Shown: positions 1-9,932 of the stretch, in pieces
How positions within the stretch are numbered: position 1 is the stretch's first letter
How the letters are laid out: each line of letters begins with the position of its first letter
Source: WTJY01 sp045105475
Lineage (GTDB): Bacteria; Chloroflexota; Anaerolineae; Promineifilales; Promineifilaceae
NCBI GenBank assembly: GCA_045105475.1
Contig: JBGCDP010000030.1
Location: forward strand, 24,258 to 88,257
Direction: 5' to 3'
DNA: 64,000 nt
Made by a program: the position numbers and the translations under genes
The notes under the pieces: model-generated
Databases searched by the model: none
What the model was told of the DNA's origin: nothing
The model's input: the letters and a program-made list of their open reading frames with translations, nothing else

Positions 1-2
1 GC

Positions 3-155
3 TCAGAAGATCCTAATGTACGTCAGGCACCGGGCACCGGCTTAGGCCTTTCCATTTCGCGTGCGATTATTGAGCGACATGGTGGAGAGCTAGACTTTAA
101 CAGCAAGCTAGGAGAAGGGACCGAGTTCTGGTTCACGGTTCCATTGGCGAATTAG
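3..155 (+). CDS. Sensor histidine kinase, C-terminal fragment
   Basis: The window opens inside a gene; 50 codons remain before the TAG stop. The reading contains GTGLGLSISRAIIERHGG followed by LGEGTEFWFTVPL. This is the G2 box and final strands of a HATPase_c ATP-binding domain, as found at the end of two-component sensor kinases. The kinase would autophosphorylate and pass phosphate to a response regulator. The sensor part and the partner lie outside the window, so the signal cannot be inferred. No receiver domain follows the kinase core, so it is not a hybrid kinase at this end. Confidence 0.85.
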   Translation, partial: SEDPNVRQAPGTGLGLSISRAIIERHGGELDFNSKLGEGTEFWFTVPLAN

Positions 156-229
156 TTCGCTAGAAGCTTACCGACAGTTGGCTTATAGCCTGCACTACCC
201 AATCTATTTAAACCCTATAAAATCGAGCC

Positions 230-1114
230 ATGCATACAACTTCTATTTCTCTGCCACAACCTTTTGATTTTGTTTCTACCGTCACTGACCACGGCTGGTA
301 TGACCTAGCTCCATGGCTCTGGCGGCCGGAGACAAGCACCTTAGAGCGAGTTGAACGGTTACTGTCTGATCGAGTTGTGCTGCTTGCTATTCGGCAAGAT
401 GGGAATCAGCTATTGATCAGTTGCAACGAAAAATTAAGTACGGCCGAGGAGGAAGCGGTATGCCATGGAATAAAACGCTCATTACGCCTTGACCAAGATT
501 TCCAACCTTTTTATGAGGTTGCTAGGAAAAAGTCGGATCAGACATTGTGGAACGCAGTTCAACACGGCCGTGGGCGACTAATGCGCACGCCAACGCTGTT
601 CGAAGACGTCATCAAAATGATCTGCACAACGAATATTAATTGGGCACAAACCAAGCAAATGAGCCAGCGCATATGTGATGCACTAGGGTCACCTTTAACA
701 AGTGACCCGACCCGCAATGCATTTCCAACACCGTCTCAGGTGGCAGCCGCGAGCGATTCTATCTTCGCCGAAGAGGTCCGATTGGGTTATCGGAATGGAT
801 CGGTACAGCATTTGGGACGTGAAATTGAAAGCGGCCGTTTCGACCTTGAAGCATTGAATCATTCCAAGCTGCGTGGCGATGATTTACGCAAAGAATTGCA
901 AAAGCTGAAAGGGGTTGGCCCGTATGCGGCCGCGGCTTTGGCGGGCTTAATTGGTGATTACACCCATCTACCGGTCGATTCCGCCTATCGGGAGCATGTG
1001 CGAGATAAATATTTCAATGGGGACAAATCTGTGCCAGACAAAGCGCTCATGCAGATTTACGAGAGTTGGGGAAAATGGAAGCAATTGGCCTATTGGTTTG
1101 ACCGTGATCGATGA
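230..1114 (+). CDS. HhH-GPD family DNA glycosylase (AlkA/OGG1-like)
   Basis: This 294 aa protein is a probable base-excision repair glycosylase. A helix-hairpin-helix is visible as LKGVGPYAAAAL near residue 225, followed by LPVDSAYREHV, which places the catalytic Asp about 20 residues later as in the HhH-GPD fold. The position that holds the catalytic Lys in OGG1 (GVGTK) reads GVGPY, so a monofunctional AlkA-like glycosylase is more likely than a lyase. No four-Cys iron-sulfur loop is present. The ATG has no ribosome binding site, but TATAAA sits 8 bases upstream, suggesting a leaderless mRNA. The gene converges on the membrane protein gene behind it with 19 bases between. The substrate lesion is unknown. 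Confidence 0.75.
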   Translation: MHTTSISLPQPFDFVSTVTDHGWYDLAPWLWRPETSTLERVERLLSDRVVLLAIRQDGNQLLISCNEKLSTAEEEAVCHGIKRSLRLDQDFQPFYEVARKKSDQTLWNAVQHGRGRLMRTPTLFEDVIKMICTTNINWAQTKQMSQRICDALGSPLTSDPTRNAFPTPSQVAAASDSIFAEEVRLGYRNGSVQHLGREIESGRFDLEALNHSKLRGDDLRKELQKLKGVGPYAAAALAGLIGDYTHLPVDSAYREHVRDKYFNGDKSVPDKALMQIYESWGKWKQLAYWFDRDR

Positions 1115-1133
1115 TCGGCTGATGCTTAATCGC

Positions 1134-3131
1134 TTATTGTGATAGCTCCAGAAAATCTCCGGCCGGTTCCCCATTAATTTCTAAAGGAAGCCTCTGCTCG
1201 CTATCAGGCTCATACCAGCCGATAATAAGCTGATTAATGTCCATAACTGAGCCTGCAATTGGATTTTCATCTTCTATCAGATCGGCCGGAATCTGCAACA
1301 GATGAAGCTGCACCATCATGTCACCAGCCCCCCATGATGACGTAGGAATCGAAAGTTGGTCAGCTTGGCTAACGATTTGACCGTCTATATCGAGAACCTG
1401 TGTAAAAAGCACTAAATCATCTTTGGGCTGCTCAATAACGTTCCAAACGGTAAGAATGCCGATTTGCTGGTTATCTGGGTCCGGCCGGATTTGAAAAGCA
1501 GCCAAGCTTGTCACATCCCCAAAGGCGACCAAATCTTCAGATTGAATTAAGAAGTCTGTAAAGTCAGAGCGAATCTCAGGGCCAGCTATTTCAATCTGAT
1601 TCAATATCGCGTCAAAATCACCATTTGAGTCTTCAAGCTCTTCGCTTGGGAACAGAAAGATCGGCGCCAAGCGACTATTAATGAGCGTAAACGTTTCACC
1701 AACCGGAATTAGCAGACTATCACGGCCATCAAAAAGCTTTAGCTTGATGTCAGGGTTATCGCTTGCAAGCAACGCCACCGCCCCATCATGATATTTGCCC
1801 GGAGCATCAACCGATATCGCAACTGACCCCGATAGACTTGGATCAAGATCCTGAACAGCGCCAAAGAGCACAGACTCATATTGCAAGCGCACTTCGGGAT
1901 GAGCGGCCCAGTCAATGAAATAGCTCTGAACCGTATCAAGACTGATATAAGCGAAAAGGAAGATCAGCATAGCACCCGCAAGAATTTTTTGTGCGTCAGG
2001 TGATTTCCGCCACATCCAATCGATAAATACAGCCGGAAAAATATATAACACCGGCATAGCGGCCACCGCTTGGGTTGTCCCTAAAAATGGACCGGTAATA
2101 AAAACGGGCGTTAATCCTAAAAGCAGCCAAGCAATGCAGAAAACGGCTAAACTTTTCTGGTTTTTAAAGGGGGAGAGGGTTTTTGTTGAGGGGCCCATAC
2201 GCCAAATAAAAATCAACCCTAAACCGAAAAAAGCGGAGATGATGGGGAGCAATAGCGATCGTTCTGAAATGTTGTAACGCCACGCGGAATCGCCGATGGT
2301 GAAGAGCATACGCACACCTTCGGCCGTATTGCGCAACAGCGGAATCCAATTGCCGCCCCCAGCTTCTGAAAGAGGTCCGGCTAAATCACCGATGCGATTT
2401 TCGGCTTCAGGGTTCCGAACCAAAAAGATGAGCAGAGGAGATGCCACAGCTGCCATCGTCCCTAATACTGCGGCCGTTGGCCGCCAAAGCGCAGAGTAAG
2501 CGTCTCGTTGAAAAACAAACCAGTACAGCAGCATACCGGGTAGCAATAGCCACATGATGCGGGCTGGAATATAGGTATAAAACGAAAGGCCCAGCATGAG
2601 CCCTGCAATTAACCATGGTGGGATGAGTCGAATGGGGCGAGTATTGGCTAACGCGGCCGCTTGAATAGCTTGAAGCCAAAAGTAGATACCCAGCACCAAA
2701 AATACTGGCATTGTTATGGTGCGTAACGCATGGCGTGACACCATAACGGGCCAGAAGCTAAGTGCAAGCCCGGCCGTTGTTAGCAACGCGACTCGTTCTG
2801 AAAACAGTTTGCGTACAAGCGCATAGGTCGCCGCAACAAGAATGATCCCAAAAAACGCTGAAACAAGCCGGGGTGCGAGCCAAGTTGGTCCAAGCAGAGC
2901 CATGACCCCAGCGGTGATGTAGTCATACAGTGGCTCCCGGCCGTTAGCAACTGCAAAATAGATCGGTCGTTCAGCACCGGTCACAATATTCCATGCGCTT
3001 ACCCCATGCACCGCTTCATCATGTGTTAGCCCTGGTGGTGCACTGGTCAGTCCGAAAAGGCGTAACCCTGCGGCTGAAAATAAAATTGCTAATCGCAGTA
3101 ATCGATTGCGCCAAATTCGAGATAGTTTCAT
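1134..3131 (-). CDS. GT39/ArnT-like polytopic membrane glycosyltransferase
   Basis: This 665 aa protein has about ten hydrophobic segments in its first 430 residues and a soluble C-terminal region. Near the N-terminus, after the first membrane segment, it carries PPGLTHDEAVHG, the acidic luminal motif of PMT/ArnT-type GT-C enzymes that use polyprenyl-phosphate sugars. It probably transfers a sugar to a protein or lipid outside the membrane; donor and acceptor cannot be read. I placed the start at the ATG of MKLSRIWRN because a longer frame adds 14 residues unlike a membrane N-terminus. It faces the glycosylase gene and lies far from the polysaccharide locus. Confidence 0.7.
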   Translation of the reverse strand: MKLSRIWRNRLLRLAILFSAAGLRLFGLTSAPPGLTHDEAVHGVSAWNIVTGAERPIYFAVANGREPLYDYITAGVMALLGPTWLAPRLVSAFFGIILVAATYALVRKLFSERVALLTTAGLALSFWPVMVSRHALRTITMPVFLVLGIYFWLQAIQAAALANTRPIRLIPPWLIAGLMLGLSFYTYIPARIMWLLLPGMLLYWFVFQRDAYSALWRPTAAVLGTMAAVASPLLIFLVRNPEAENRIGDLAGPLSEAGGGNWIPLLRNTAEGVRMLFTIGDSAWRYNISERSLLLPIISAFFGLGLIFIWRMGPSTKTLSPFKNQKSLAVFCIAWLLLGLTPVFITGPFLGTTQAVAAMPVLYIFPAVFIDWMWRKSPDAQKILAGAMLIFLFAYISLDTVQSYFIDWAAHPEVRLQYESVLFGAVQDLDPSLSGSVAISVDAPGKYHDGAVALLASDNPDIKLKLFDGRDSLLIPVGETFTLINSRLAPIFLFPSEELEDSNGDFDAILNQIEIAGPEIRSDFTDFLIQSEDLVAFGDVTSLAAFQIRPDPDNQQIGILTVWNVIEQPKDDLVLFTQVLDIDGQIVSQADQLSIPTSSWGAGDMMVQLHLLQIPADLIEDENPIAGSVMDINQLIIGWYEPDSEQRLPLEINGEPAGDFLELSQ

Positions 3132-3181
3132 AAGCAGGATGATACATAGCCCCTCTGCGGGATGCCAACACAATCACCACC

Positions 3182-3190
3182 TGCTAAAAT
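3182..3190 (+). promoter_or_regulatory. Extended -10 promoter element TGCTAAAAT before ychF
   Basis: TGCTAAAAT is a good extended -10 element. A transcript from here would have a leader of about 185 bases before ychF. The start of the leader (GGTTGG at about 3197) can pair with CCAACC at about 3257, followed by TTTT. The same TGCTAAAAT element recurs just before ctaA. No convincing -35 box is seen. Confidence 0.4.
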
Positions 3191-3379
3191 GTGGGGGTTG
3201 GATAAAAGTGAAGAATAGGCATGAGGGGTGTACAAGCAGACCTATAGTCACGAACCAACCTTTTAAACTCCCAAAACAGATTTACAAAAGCGATACGCAC
3301 GAGCATAGATTTGATGAGATTCGGTAGTTAGCAGCTTCCCTATCTTGCATCCCCTCGTCCCTATCCTTTCCTAAAAATT

Positions 3380-4483
3380 ATGGCATTAGCAATCGGCATC
3401 GTCGGCCTGCCCAACGTCGGCAAAAGTACAACATTTAACGCGCTTACCAAAGCACAAAACGCAGAAGCGGCCAATTATCCGTTCTGTACAATCGAGCCGA
3501 ACAAGGCGATTGTGACCGTTCCTGACCCACGTGTCGACAAGCTAATCAAGTTGGTCAACCCGCAAAAATCGATTTACTCCACAATCGAATTTGTTGACAT
3601 TGCTGGCTTGGTCGAAGGGGCATCAAAAGGTGAGGGGATGGGGAATAAGTTTCTCGGTAATATTCGGGAAACTCAAGCCCTTGTGCACGTGGTTCGCTGT
3701 TTTGATGACGAAAACGTGGTGCACGTTGACGAACGTGGCCCGAATCCGGTTCAAGATATTGAAATCATCAACACAGAGCTATTGTTGGCTGACATCGAAC
3801 AGTTGGATCGCAAAATTGAACGTTTGGTTCGGACAGCACGCACCGACAAGACGTTACGGCCGATGTTAGAACTGGCGCAAGCTTTGCAGACCCATTGCAA
3901 CGATGGAAATCCGGTGGCTTCTTTCGCTGGTCGGGACAATCCATTGTTTGATGAACTGGTGCATGAAATGCGCTTTTTAACTGGTAAAACCGTCATTTAT
4001 GCGGCCAATGTCAGCGAAGATGATTTGGTTGACGGAAACGATTATGTCCGTCAGGTCCAAGCATATGCTGAAGAAAACAATGCGGAAGTTGTTGTTTTGT
4101 GCGCCAAATTTGAAGAAGACATGGCAGGGTTAACCGATGAAGAACGCTACGAATTCTTATCTGAGATGGGTGTGGAAGAAAGCGGCCTGGATCAGATTAT
4201 CCGCAAAGGGTATCGGGCCTTAGGGTTGATCAGCTATTTCACGGCCGGAGAAAAAGAAGTTCGGGCTTGGACCATTCAAGAGGGTTGGAAAGCTCCGGCT
4301 GCGGCGGGCGTCATCCATACAGATTTTGAAAAAGGGTTTATTCGGGCCGAAGTCATCAACTTTGATAGCTGGGTTGAGCACGGCAGCGAAGCGGCCGTTA
4401 AAGCGGCCGGTGAGATGAAAACAGAAGGGAAAGAGTACGTGGTTAAAGATGGCGATGTGATGCATTTCCGCTTTAATGTTTAG
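3380..4483 (+). CDS. ychF: Redox-regulated ATPase YchF (Obg/OLA1 family)
   Basis: This 367 aa protein has the usual family length. The P-loop is GLPNVGKST at residues 8-16, followed by DIAGLVEGASKGEG as the G3 region. ANVSED replaces the NKxD guanine motif, which is why the family prefers ATP over GTP. The C-terminal TGS domain covers ISYFTAGEKEVRAWTI through the RAEVINFDSW region. YchF binds ribosomes and affects translation and oxidative stress responses in other bacteria. The ATG has no clear ribosome binding site. It is followed by sbcC on the same strand after 52 bases. Confidence 0.95.
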   Translation: MALAIGIVGLPNVGKSTTFNALTKAQNAEAANYPFCTIEPNKAIVTVPDPRVDKLIKLVNPQKSIYSTIEFVDIAGLVEGASKGEGMGNKFLGNIRETQALVHVVRCFDDENVVHVDERGPNPVQDIEIINTELLLADIEQLDRKIERLVRTARTDKTLRPMLELAQALQTHCNDGNPVASFAGRDNPLFDELVHEMRFLTGKTVIYAANVSEDDLVDGNDYVRQVQAYAEENNAEVVVLCAKFEEDMAGLTDEERYEFLSEMGVEESGLDQIIRKGYRALGLISYFTAGEKEVRAWTIQEGWKAPAAAGVIHTDFEKGFIRAEVINFDSWVEHGSEAAVKAAGEMKTEGKEYVVKDGDVMHFRFNV

Positions 4484-4520
4484 GTACTGAGAGAAACCTG
4501 CAAATCCGGTCAAACCAGAC

Positions 4521-4526
4521 TAAAAT
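4521..4526 (+). promoter_or_regulatory. -10 element TAAAAT placed for a leaderless sbcC mRNA
   Basis: TAAAAT ends 9 bases before the sbcC ATG at 4536, so transcription would begin at or next to the start codon. There is no purine-rich ribosome binding site between them. Confidence 0.35.
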
Positions 4527-4535
4527 ACTGACCGA

Positions 4536-7532
4536 ATGATCCCTCTCAAACTCGAACTCACCAACTTTCTTAGCTACCGCGAAACAGCAGCACTCGACTT
4601 TAACGGTATCCACCTCGCCACCATTTCTGGTGCCAACGGGGCAGGCAAATCATCAATCCTCGATGGCATCACGTGGGCACTGTTTGGTGTGGCCCGTGCT
4701 AAGAGCGATGATGATGTTGTCAATCGTCTAGCCGAACGGGATAGCCTAGCAGCCGAAGTGCGGTTTGACTTTGAATTAGAAGATCAGGTTTACCGGATTA
4801 TTCGCCAAAAAAAGGCGCGTAAGGCGATGGCGCTTGAGTTTCAGGTTGCAACAGACTACGCGGCCGACAAGTGGAAGTCGCTGACGATGGCCAAGCGGCG
4901 TGAAACAGATGATTCGATTAGCGAACTGCTGCGCATGAACTACGACACGTTCAGCAACGCCAGCTTTTTGCTCCAAGGCAAAGCGGACGAATTCACTACA
5001 AAATCGGCTGGGGGGCGCAAAGAGGTCTTAGCTGATTTATTGGGCGTTAGCGTTTGGGATCGCTACAAAAATGCGATTACTGAAAAGCGTAAGCTGGCTG
5101 ACAACGAACAAACACTTATTGATGGGCAGATTAGTGAGATCGAGCTTGAGCTAACGGAAGAGGTCGGCCGTCGAGCCACATTTGAAGCGGCAGAAACCGA
5201 GCACAAACTGATTAAACAGCAGCTAGCCGATGGGGAAGTACGCCTAACCGAAGCTCGCCGTTCGGCCGACCTTGTGAAACAACAGCAGCAAACGGTCGAC
5301 CAAGCCCAATCAACGCTAACCCAAATGACCGGACGCCTACGTGAATGGGGTGCTCGCCACGAACGGCAAACGGCCGAGCGGGCTGAAGTTGCTCTGGTTT
5401 TAGCTGACGAAGAAAAAATTCGAGCCGATTACTTGACTTGGGAAAATCTGCAGAAAGAGCTTGAAAGCCATCAACAAAAAGCGAATGACTACAATCGAAT
5501 CGACAAGCAGATGGAGCCGCACAATCTTGCTATCGCCCGTGAACGTAGTCGCCTAACTCAAGAAAAAGAGGGGCTTGAAAAACGCCATCTGCAAATTCAG
5601 GAGCTAGACGGCCGGAAAGCTGAGCTAAAAAAGAATCAAGATCTTCACAGTACAAAACTGGCAGAAGCTGAAAATGGGCTGGCAGGATTGGTTGAACAGG
5701 AAGCAGTGCATCAGCATGCAAAAGACGAACTACAAAAGCTAGAGTCTGATTTACGCTTATTGCAGCAAGAACAGGAGCACCTGACAGCAATTGCGGCCGA
5801 CAGTCGCAAACAACAGGAACAGATTGCGGCAGGTGAGCGGGCAATTGCGCAAAAATCGGCCGAATTGGAAAAAGTCACCGCTCAGCTTGAGTCATTAACG
5901 GCCGACCAAGCCGATTTGGCGACAATGCGCGAAGATGAAGTAAGGTGCCGCACTGAAAACGAAACGCTCAAACCGCAGATGGCGAAGCTTAAAGAGCGGA
6001 TGGACCAGCTCAAAGATGAAAAAGGGGGCCCATGCCCTCATTGTGGGCAGCTTCTAACTGAAGATCATATTGAATCGACACTGGCTGAAATGCTGGCTGA
6101 AGGTAAAGCGAGTGGAGATCAATTTCGAACCAACAAAGAGAATTTGGCAAAATTGAAGCTCGACATCCCTGTTATTGAAATGCGGGTTAAAAACCGGCCA
6201 CGTTTAGAAAATCAAGCGAGCACATTCCAACGGGAAATTGCAGGCACCCAATCAACGGTTGAAGGGCTTAAAAAAGGCTTGGCTGACTGGGAAGCCAATG
6301 GGGCGGCTCGTTTAGAAGTTGTTGAAAAAGAGATTACGGCGTTTATGCCCAAGTTTGAATCCCAACAAAAAGTCGTTGCAACGGCGGCTGAAGCGCTCAA
6401 AGATAAGCCATCGTTAGAACGACGGGCCGGTTTTGCAAAAGAAGAGCTGGCTCGCATTGACACCGGCTTGGCTCAAATCGATCGTGATCAAACGCATTGG
6501 GCTGAAAATGGCGCCCCGAAATTGGCTAAAATTGCCTCTTCGCTTACGCATGACAGCTTTTTAGCTGAGAATCGCGTGGCTTTAGAAGCACTCCAAAAGG
6601 AAGCGGCCGAAGTTGGGTATGATTTTGATGCGCATCAGGTGGTACTGGCTCAGCGGGATAAGCTGGCTGAAATCCCAGAACGCTTTCGCCAATTAGAAGC
6701 TGCGGCCGGCCGGGTTGAATCACTCGATGCGGCACTCACCGATTTAGCGGCCCAAATCAGCGAGCAAGAAACTCTGGTAACCGGCCAGCAGGAAGCACTC
6801 GAAAACGGCAAAACGATGTTGGTTCAGCTGCAAGAAAGTGGCGGCAACAACTTGGCTCTAATCGAGCAAGAAGTAGCTCGTTTGCGTGAGAGTGAGATAA
6901 CGGCCAATCGCAAGATGACTCAAGCTCAAACGATGCTTGATGTGTTGGGCCAGCAGAAAGTTCGGCTTGAAGCGAAACGGTCCGAACGAGAGGGAGTGAC
7001 GCAGAGGATCGCACGATTCAAGGTGTTAGAGACTGCCACCGGCCGGAATGGGATCCAAGCGCTGCTCATCGAACGCGCCTTGCCCGAGATTGAGCAAACG
7101 ACCAATGATCTGCTCGAGAAGCTCACGAGCGGCCGGATGCGGGTTGAATTTGACACGCAGCGTGAGCTTAAAAGCAAAAAGGGGCAGTCGGCTGAAACGC
7201 TTGATATTCGCATTAGTGATGAAGTGGGTGTCCGGCCGTATGAAAATTATTCGGGCGGGGAGCAGTTCCGCGTCAATTTTGCGATCCGGATCGCTCTGTC
7301 CCAAGTGTTATCGCGGCGGGCAGGAGCCAAACTACAGACTTTAGTTGTAGATGAAGGTTTTGGTAGCCAAGACCCAGAAGGTCGTCAAAAACTAATCGAA
7401 GCGATTAATGCGATCCAGGATGACTTTGCCAAGATCTTGATTATCACCCATGTAGAAGATTTGCGGGATGCATTTCCAAATCGAATTGAGGTCGAAAAAA
7501 CTCGTACAGGCTCCATTATCGCTGTCAATTGA
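4536..7532 (+). CDS. sbcC: SbcC/Rad50-type SMC ATPase
   Basis: This 998 aa protein has the full Rad50/SbcC layout. Walker A is GANGAGKSSIL near residue 34. Long charged coiled coils (about 170-480 and 520-800) flank a zinc hook CPHC near residue 500. The signature motif YSGGEQFRVNFAIR is near residue 905 and the Walker B LVVDEGFGSQD near 935. With SbcD it would form a nuclease complex that opens hairpins and processes DNA ends. No sbcD lies beside it; in most bacteria the two are adjacent, so the partner must be elsewhere. The gene is very rich in CGGCCG sites (about 14). Confidence 0.93.
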   Translation: MIPLKLELTNFLSYRETAALDFNGIHLATISGANGAGKSSILDGITWALFGVARAKSDDDVVNRLAERDSLAAEVRFDFELEDQVYRIIRQKKARKAMALEFQVATDYAADKWKSLTMAKRRETDDSISELLRMNYDTFSNASFLLQGKADEFTTKSAGGRKEVLADLLGVSVWDRYKNAITEKRKLADNEQTLIDGQISEIELELTEEVGRRATFEAAETEHKLIKQQLADGEVRLTEARRSADLVKQQQQTVDQAQSTLTQMTGRLREWGARHERQTAERAEVALVLADEEKIRADYLTWENLQKELESHQQKANDYNRIDKQMEPHNLAIARERSRLTQEKEGLEKRHLQIQELDGRKAELKKNQDLHSTKLAEAENGLAGLVEQEAVHQHAKDELQKLESDLRLLQQEQEHLTAIAADSRKQQEQIAAGERAIAQKSAELEKVTAQLESLTADQADLATMREDEVRCRTENETLKPQMAKLKERMDQLKDEKGGPCPHCGQLLTEDHIESTLAEMLAEGKASGDQFRTNKENLAKLKLDIPVIEMRVKNRPRLENQASTFQREIAGTQSTVEGLKKGLADWEANGAARLEVVEKEITAFMPKFESQQKVVATAAEALKDKPSLERRAGFAKEELARIDTGLAQIDRDQTHWAENGAPKLAKIASSLTHDSFLAENRVALEALQKEAAEVGYDFDAHQVVLAQRDKLAEIPERFRQLEAAAGRVESLDAALTDLAAQISEQETLVTGQQEALENGKTMLVQLQESGGNNLALIEQEVARLRESEITANRKMTQAQTMLDVLGQQKVRLEAKRSEREGVTQRIARFKVLETATGRNGIQALLIERALPEIEQTTNDLLEKLTSGRMRVEFDTQRELKSKKGQSAETLDIRISDEVGVRPYENYSGGEQFRVNFAIRIALSQVLSRRAGAKLQTLVVDEGFGSQDPEGRQKLIEAINAIQDDFAKILIITHVEDLRDAFPNRIEVEKTRTGSIIAVN

Positions 7533-7551
7533 GTTTAGATTTCGATCAATC

Positions 7552-9036
7552 TTATTTAAGAACAATCGATTCTTCTAGCACTACAATCGGCCGATCATGA
7601 TCTTCACCCAGTAAGGTCAAAATCATTTGAGGGTTTTGCTTAGATACCTGACTGACAAATTCAGCTTCTGGCAGGCTTAATTGCTGGGCTAGATCAGCCC
7701 GATACCAGTCATAAAAAAGCAGGCTTACATCCACAGGGACCACATCATCACGATCGTGTACCGCCAGTCCATATCGCAGTGCAAAAGACTTCCGGCCGTC
7801 GTCTGAAAACACGATGCTATTTGGTTCTAGTGTTGGAATGATTTCGGCCGCAAATGCCTCAGCTGCAGGCTGAGCAGCAAGAATAATATTTCCATTTTGT
7901 CGGAATCGCGCCCCCAGAACAATGCCCCCAACCAACACAATTGCAACCCAACTCGCAATGCGCCGATCCGGTAATTTTTTGAACGATGATTGGATCAGAT
8001 AGTCTAATCCGGCCACCGTAGCCAACGACAAAATAACTAACAGTGGATAGAGATAGGGGAGCGTGTCGGCCGAATTGTAGCCAGCGACTAAATAAATATT
8101 AGTGGCGGTCAATCCACCAATTAACCAGACTCGCCTGCGTGCCGAACTGTACCAAGTTACCAGACCCAAGACTGCAAAAGCCAGCGAAATATATCCGAAT
8201 TCTCTAACCGTATGACCAACCAACGAACCGAACTGAAATAGTGAAACATCAGGATTAAATCGATCACTAAACGCAGCCCCGCTTACAACCCAGATAAACC
8301 GCTCCAGCGTATCCGGATTACCCCAATTGCTAACTAAATTTGTACCAGCGGCAAAAGGTAGGTAGAGAAAGACGAGTAAGCCCAATGCTAGACCTAAGAC
8401 CATCCAAGCCCAGTTGGAACCGTGTTTAAGGCTGTTTGATTCTAGCCAGATGAGTCCACCTGCAAATAAAGCAACCAATGCTACAAAATAGTGGCTCCCC
8501 ATACCTAGCCCTGTGAACAGCCCAAACAAAAAGAGCCAGTAATAGTCATATTTTTGATCTAGAGAAATGATCGGCCGTACGGCGGTTAGCAGTATGCCAA
8601 CCGCGAAAAGGGCCGCTAATGCGTACACTTCTGTAATTACAGCCTGGGACCAAATTTGAAAGTGGGTTCCCCAAACAACCGCGGACAGGACTGTGAGCCA
8701 GCGTGTAGTAGGCCGTAAATAGATGCCTGTCACATAAACCAAGATACCACCTGACAGTGCAGCCGTTAATGCTGAAAAAATATTTAACCTCAACCCAATT
8801 GGCTGAATGGGAATGAGCAGTGGAATTTTTGCCAAAATCAACCAAGTGGGATAACCGGGTGAATGTACCAGCCCACCAGAGAAGGCTGCAGCGGCCAGCT
8901 CCCCACCATCAGCACCACCTAAATCCCAAGTTAACCCACGTGGCATCGTTGCGAGATAAAGTGTCAGCAAGAAAAGTGAGCTGAGCGCTGCAGGGACAAC
9001 GTAAATTTGATGGTTTTGATAGGTGCGGGTGTTCAT
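7552..9036 (-). CDS. DUF2723 family polytopic membrane protein
   Basis: This 494 aa protein has about ten membrane segments. The N-terminal motif GGADGGELAAAA followed by GLVHSPGYPTW matches the DUF2723 pattern (D-x-G-E-L then H-P-P-G-Y-P). DUF2723 is related to GT-C protein O-mannosyltransferases, so it may glycosylate something at the outer face of the membrane. The C-terminal 100 residues are soluble. The ATG is preceded by TACCCT at 9046-9051 (minus strand) with a 9-base gap and no ribosome binding site. It converges on sbcC. Substrate unknown. Confidence 0.7.
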   Translation of the reverse strand: MNTRTYQNHQIYVVPAALSSLFLLTLYLATMPRGLTWDLGGADGGELAAAAFSGGLVHSPGYPTWLILAKIPLLIPIQPIGLRLNIFSALTAALSGGILVYVTGIYLRPTTRWLTVLSAVVWGTHFQIWSQAVITEVYALAALFAVGILLTAVRPIISLDQKYDYYWLFLFGLFTGLGMGSHYFVALVALFAGGLIWLESNSLKHGSNWAWMVLGLALGLLVFLYLPFAAGTNLVSNWGNPDTLERFIWVVSGAAFSDRFNPDVSLFQFGSLVGHTVREFGYISLAFAVLGLVTWYSSARRRVWLIGGLTATNIYLVAGYNSADTLPYLYPLLVILSLATVAGLDYLIQSSFKKLPDRRIASWVAIVLVGGIVLGARFRQNGNIILAAQPAAEAFAAEIIPTLEPNSIVFSDDGRKSFALRYGLAVHDRDDVVPVDVSLLFYDWYRADLAQQLSLPEAEFVSQVSKQNPQMILTLLGEDHDRPIVVLEESIVLK

Positions 9037-9141
9037 AGTTCGGCTAGGGTATCTGGCTCAACTATGTGTGACAGATAAGTAGAGCACATCAGCACCGTTA
9101 GGCTTGCGTGAAAATTAGCTTTAGCAGGCTGTCTCTAAATG

Positions 9142-9828
9142 CTATGAATTTGAAGAAGGTTTAGCGATTAAAACGATCCTTTGGGCGCAAGATCCGGCCG
9201 GATAACAAGAGACAATGGTCAAGCGTTCACGTCCATCTTCCAGCTTCATGAGGTCTGCAATTCTACGAAAATCACTTTCGTTAGCACCTTCAACCTGAAT
9301 AATTTCAATCTCTTCAATAGTGTAGGCGTATTCTTTTCCAAACTGGCTTGTTAATTGCACAGCCATTCCTATAGTTGCAGCCTCAAGGCTCCAAAATACT
9401 TTGCGCGGAGTTAAGTTGTTATGGCCCACTAGAACCGAATTGCCATTCGCAGACAATGTCGTCGATGCGTCCCAAAATCCGACACTGTCAGTCGGCAATG
9501 TCACTAGTTTTTTATCATTTAACCCAACGATTACAACTGGCAAATCTAAGTCAATTTCAGAGATACGGAAGTTTACTGGGTAGATAAAACCACTGGTGCT
9601 GACTTGTACCAGGTTGTCATCTCCGGCTAGGATCTGATCTAAATCAGGCAATGGAGTGATTTCTGCTGAAGCAATTGAGTTAATTTCAGAAACAATCACA
9701 GCTTCATTCGCTGAGCCCGAAAATGCAAACCAAGCGGCTCCCAGAATTAAAATTAAGCCTGTTACAGTAAGTAGGCCACCCACAATATAAGATCTATTTT
9801 TAGCAGGTCTAGGAGTTGGGTTGTCCAT
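9142..9828 (-). CDS. Sortase family transpeptidase
   Basis: This 228 aa protein has an N-terminal membrane anchor at residues 14-36, then a sortase fold. The catalytic His is in VGHN (H136), the Cys in TIVSCYP (C208) and the Arg in AQRIVL (R217), the order and spacing of class D/E/F sortases. Sortases cut a C-terminal LPxTG-like signal and join the protein to a cell-surface nucleophile, consistent with a single-membrane envelope. The neighbouring secreted protein, upstream on the same strand, ends in LASTGV, which resembles the LAxTG signal of class E sortases. A terminator lies between the two genes, so they are probably separate transcripts. Confidence 0.8.
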   Translation of the reverse strand: MDNPTPRPAKNRSYIVGGLLTVTGLILILGAAWFAFSGSANEAVIVSEINSIASAEITPLPDLDQILAGDDNLVQVSTSGFIYPVNFRISEIDLDLPVVIVGLNDKKLVTLPTDSVGFWDASTTLSANGNSVLVGHNNLTPRKVFWSLEAATIGMAVQLTSQFGKEYAYTIEEIEIIQVEGANESDFRRIADLMKLEDGRERLTIVSCYPAGSCAQRIVLIAKPSSNS

Positions 9829-9868
9829 ATGATTGATTCATAGCTTTACACAGAAAAACGGAAAACAA

Positions 9869-9903
9869 AAAAGGTAGGGGATCAAGTCTGATTCCTACCT
9901 TTT
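9869..9903 (-). terminator. Rho-independent terminator after the LASTGV protein gene
   Basis: The arms AAAAGGTAGG and CCTACCTTTT form a perfect 10 bp stem with a 15-base loop. On the minus strand it is followed by a T-rich run, so it ends transcription of the gene at 9933-10634. Confidence 0.85.
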
Positions 9904-9932
9904 ATTTTATAATTTTAGAGCATCGCTTGCGC

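Noticed and set aside
3106..3327. 73-codon plus-strand frame before ychF
   Set aside because: It overlaps the start of the membrane glycosyltransferase gene, has no homology that I recognise and lacks a ribosome binding site.
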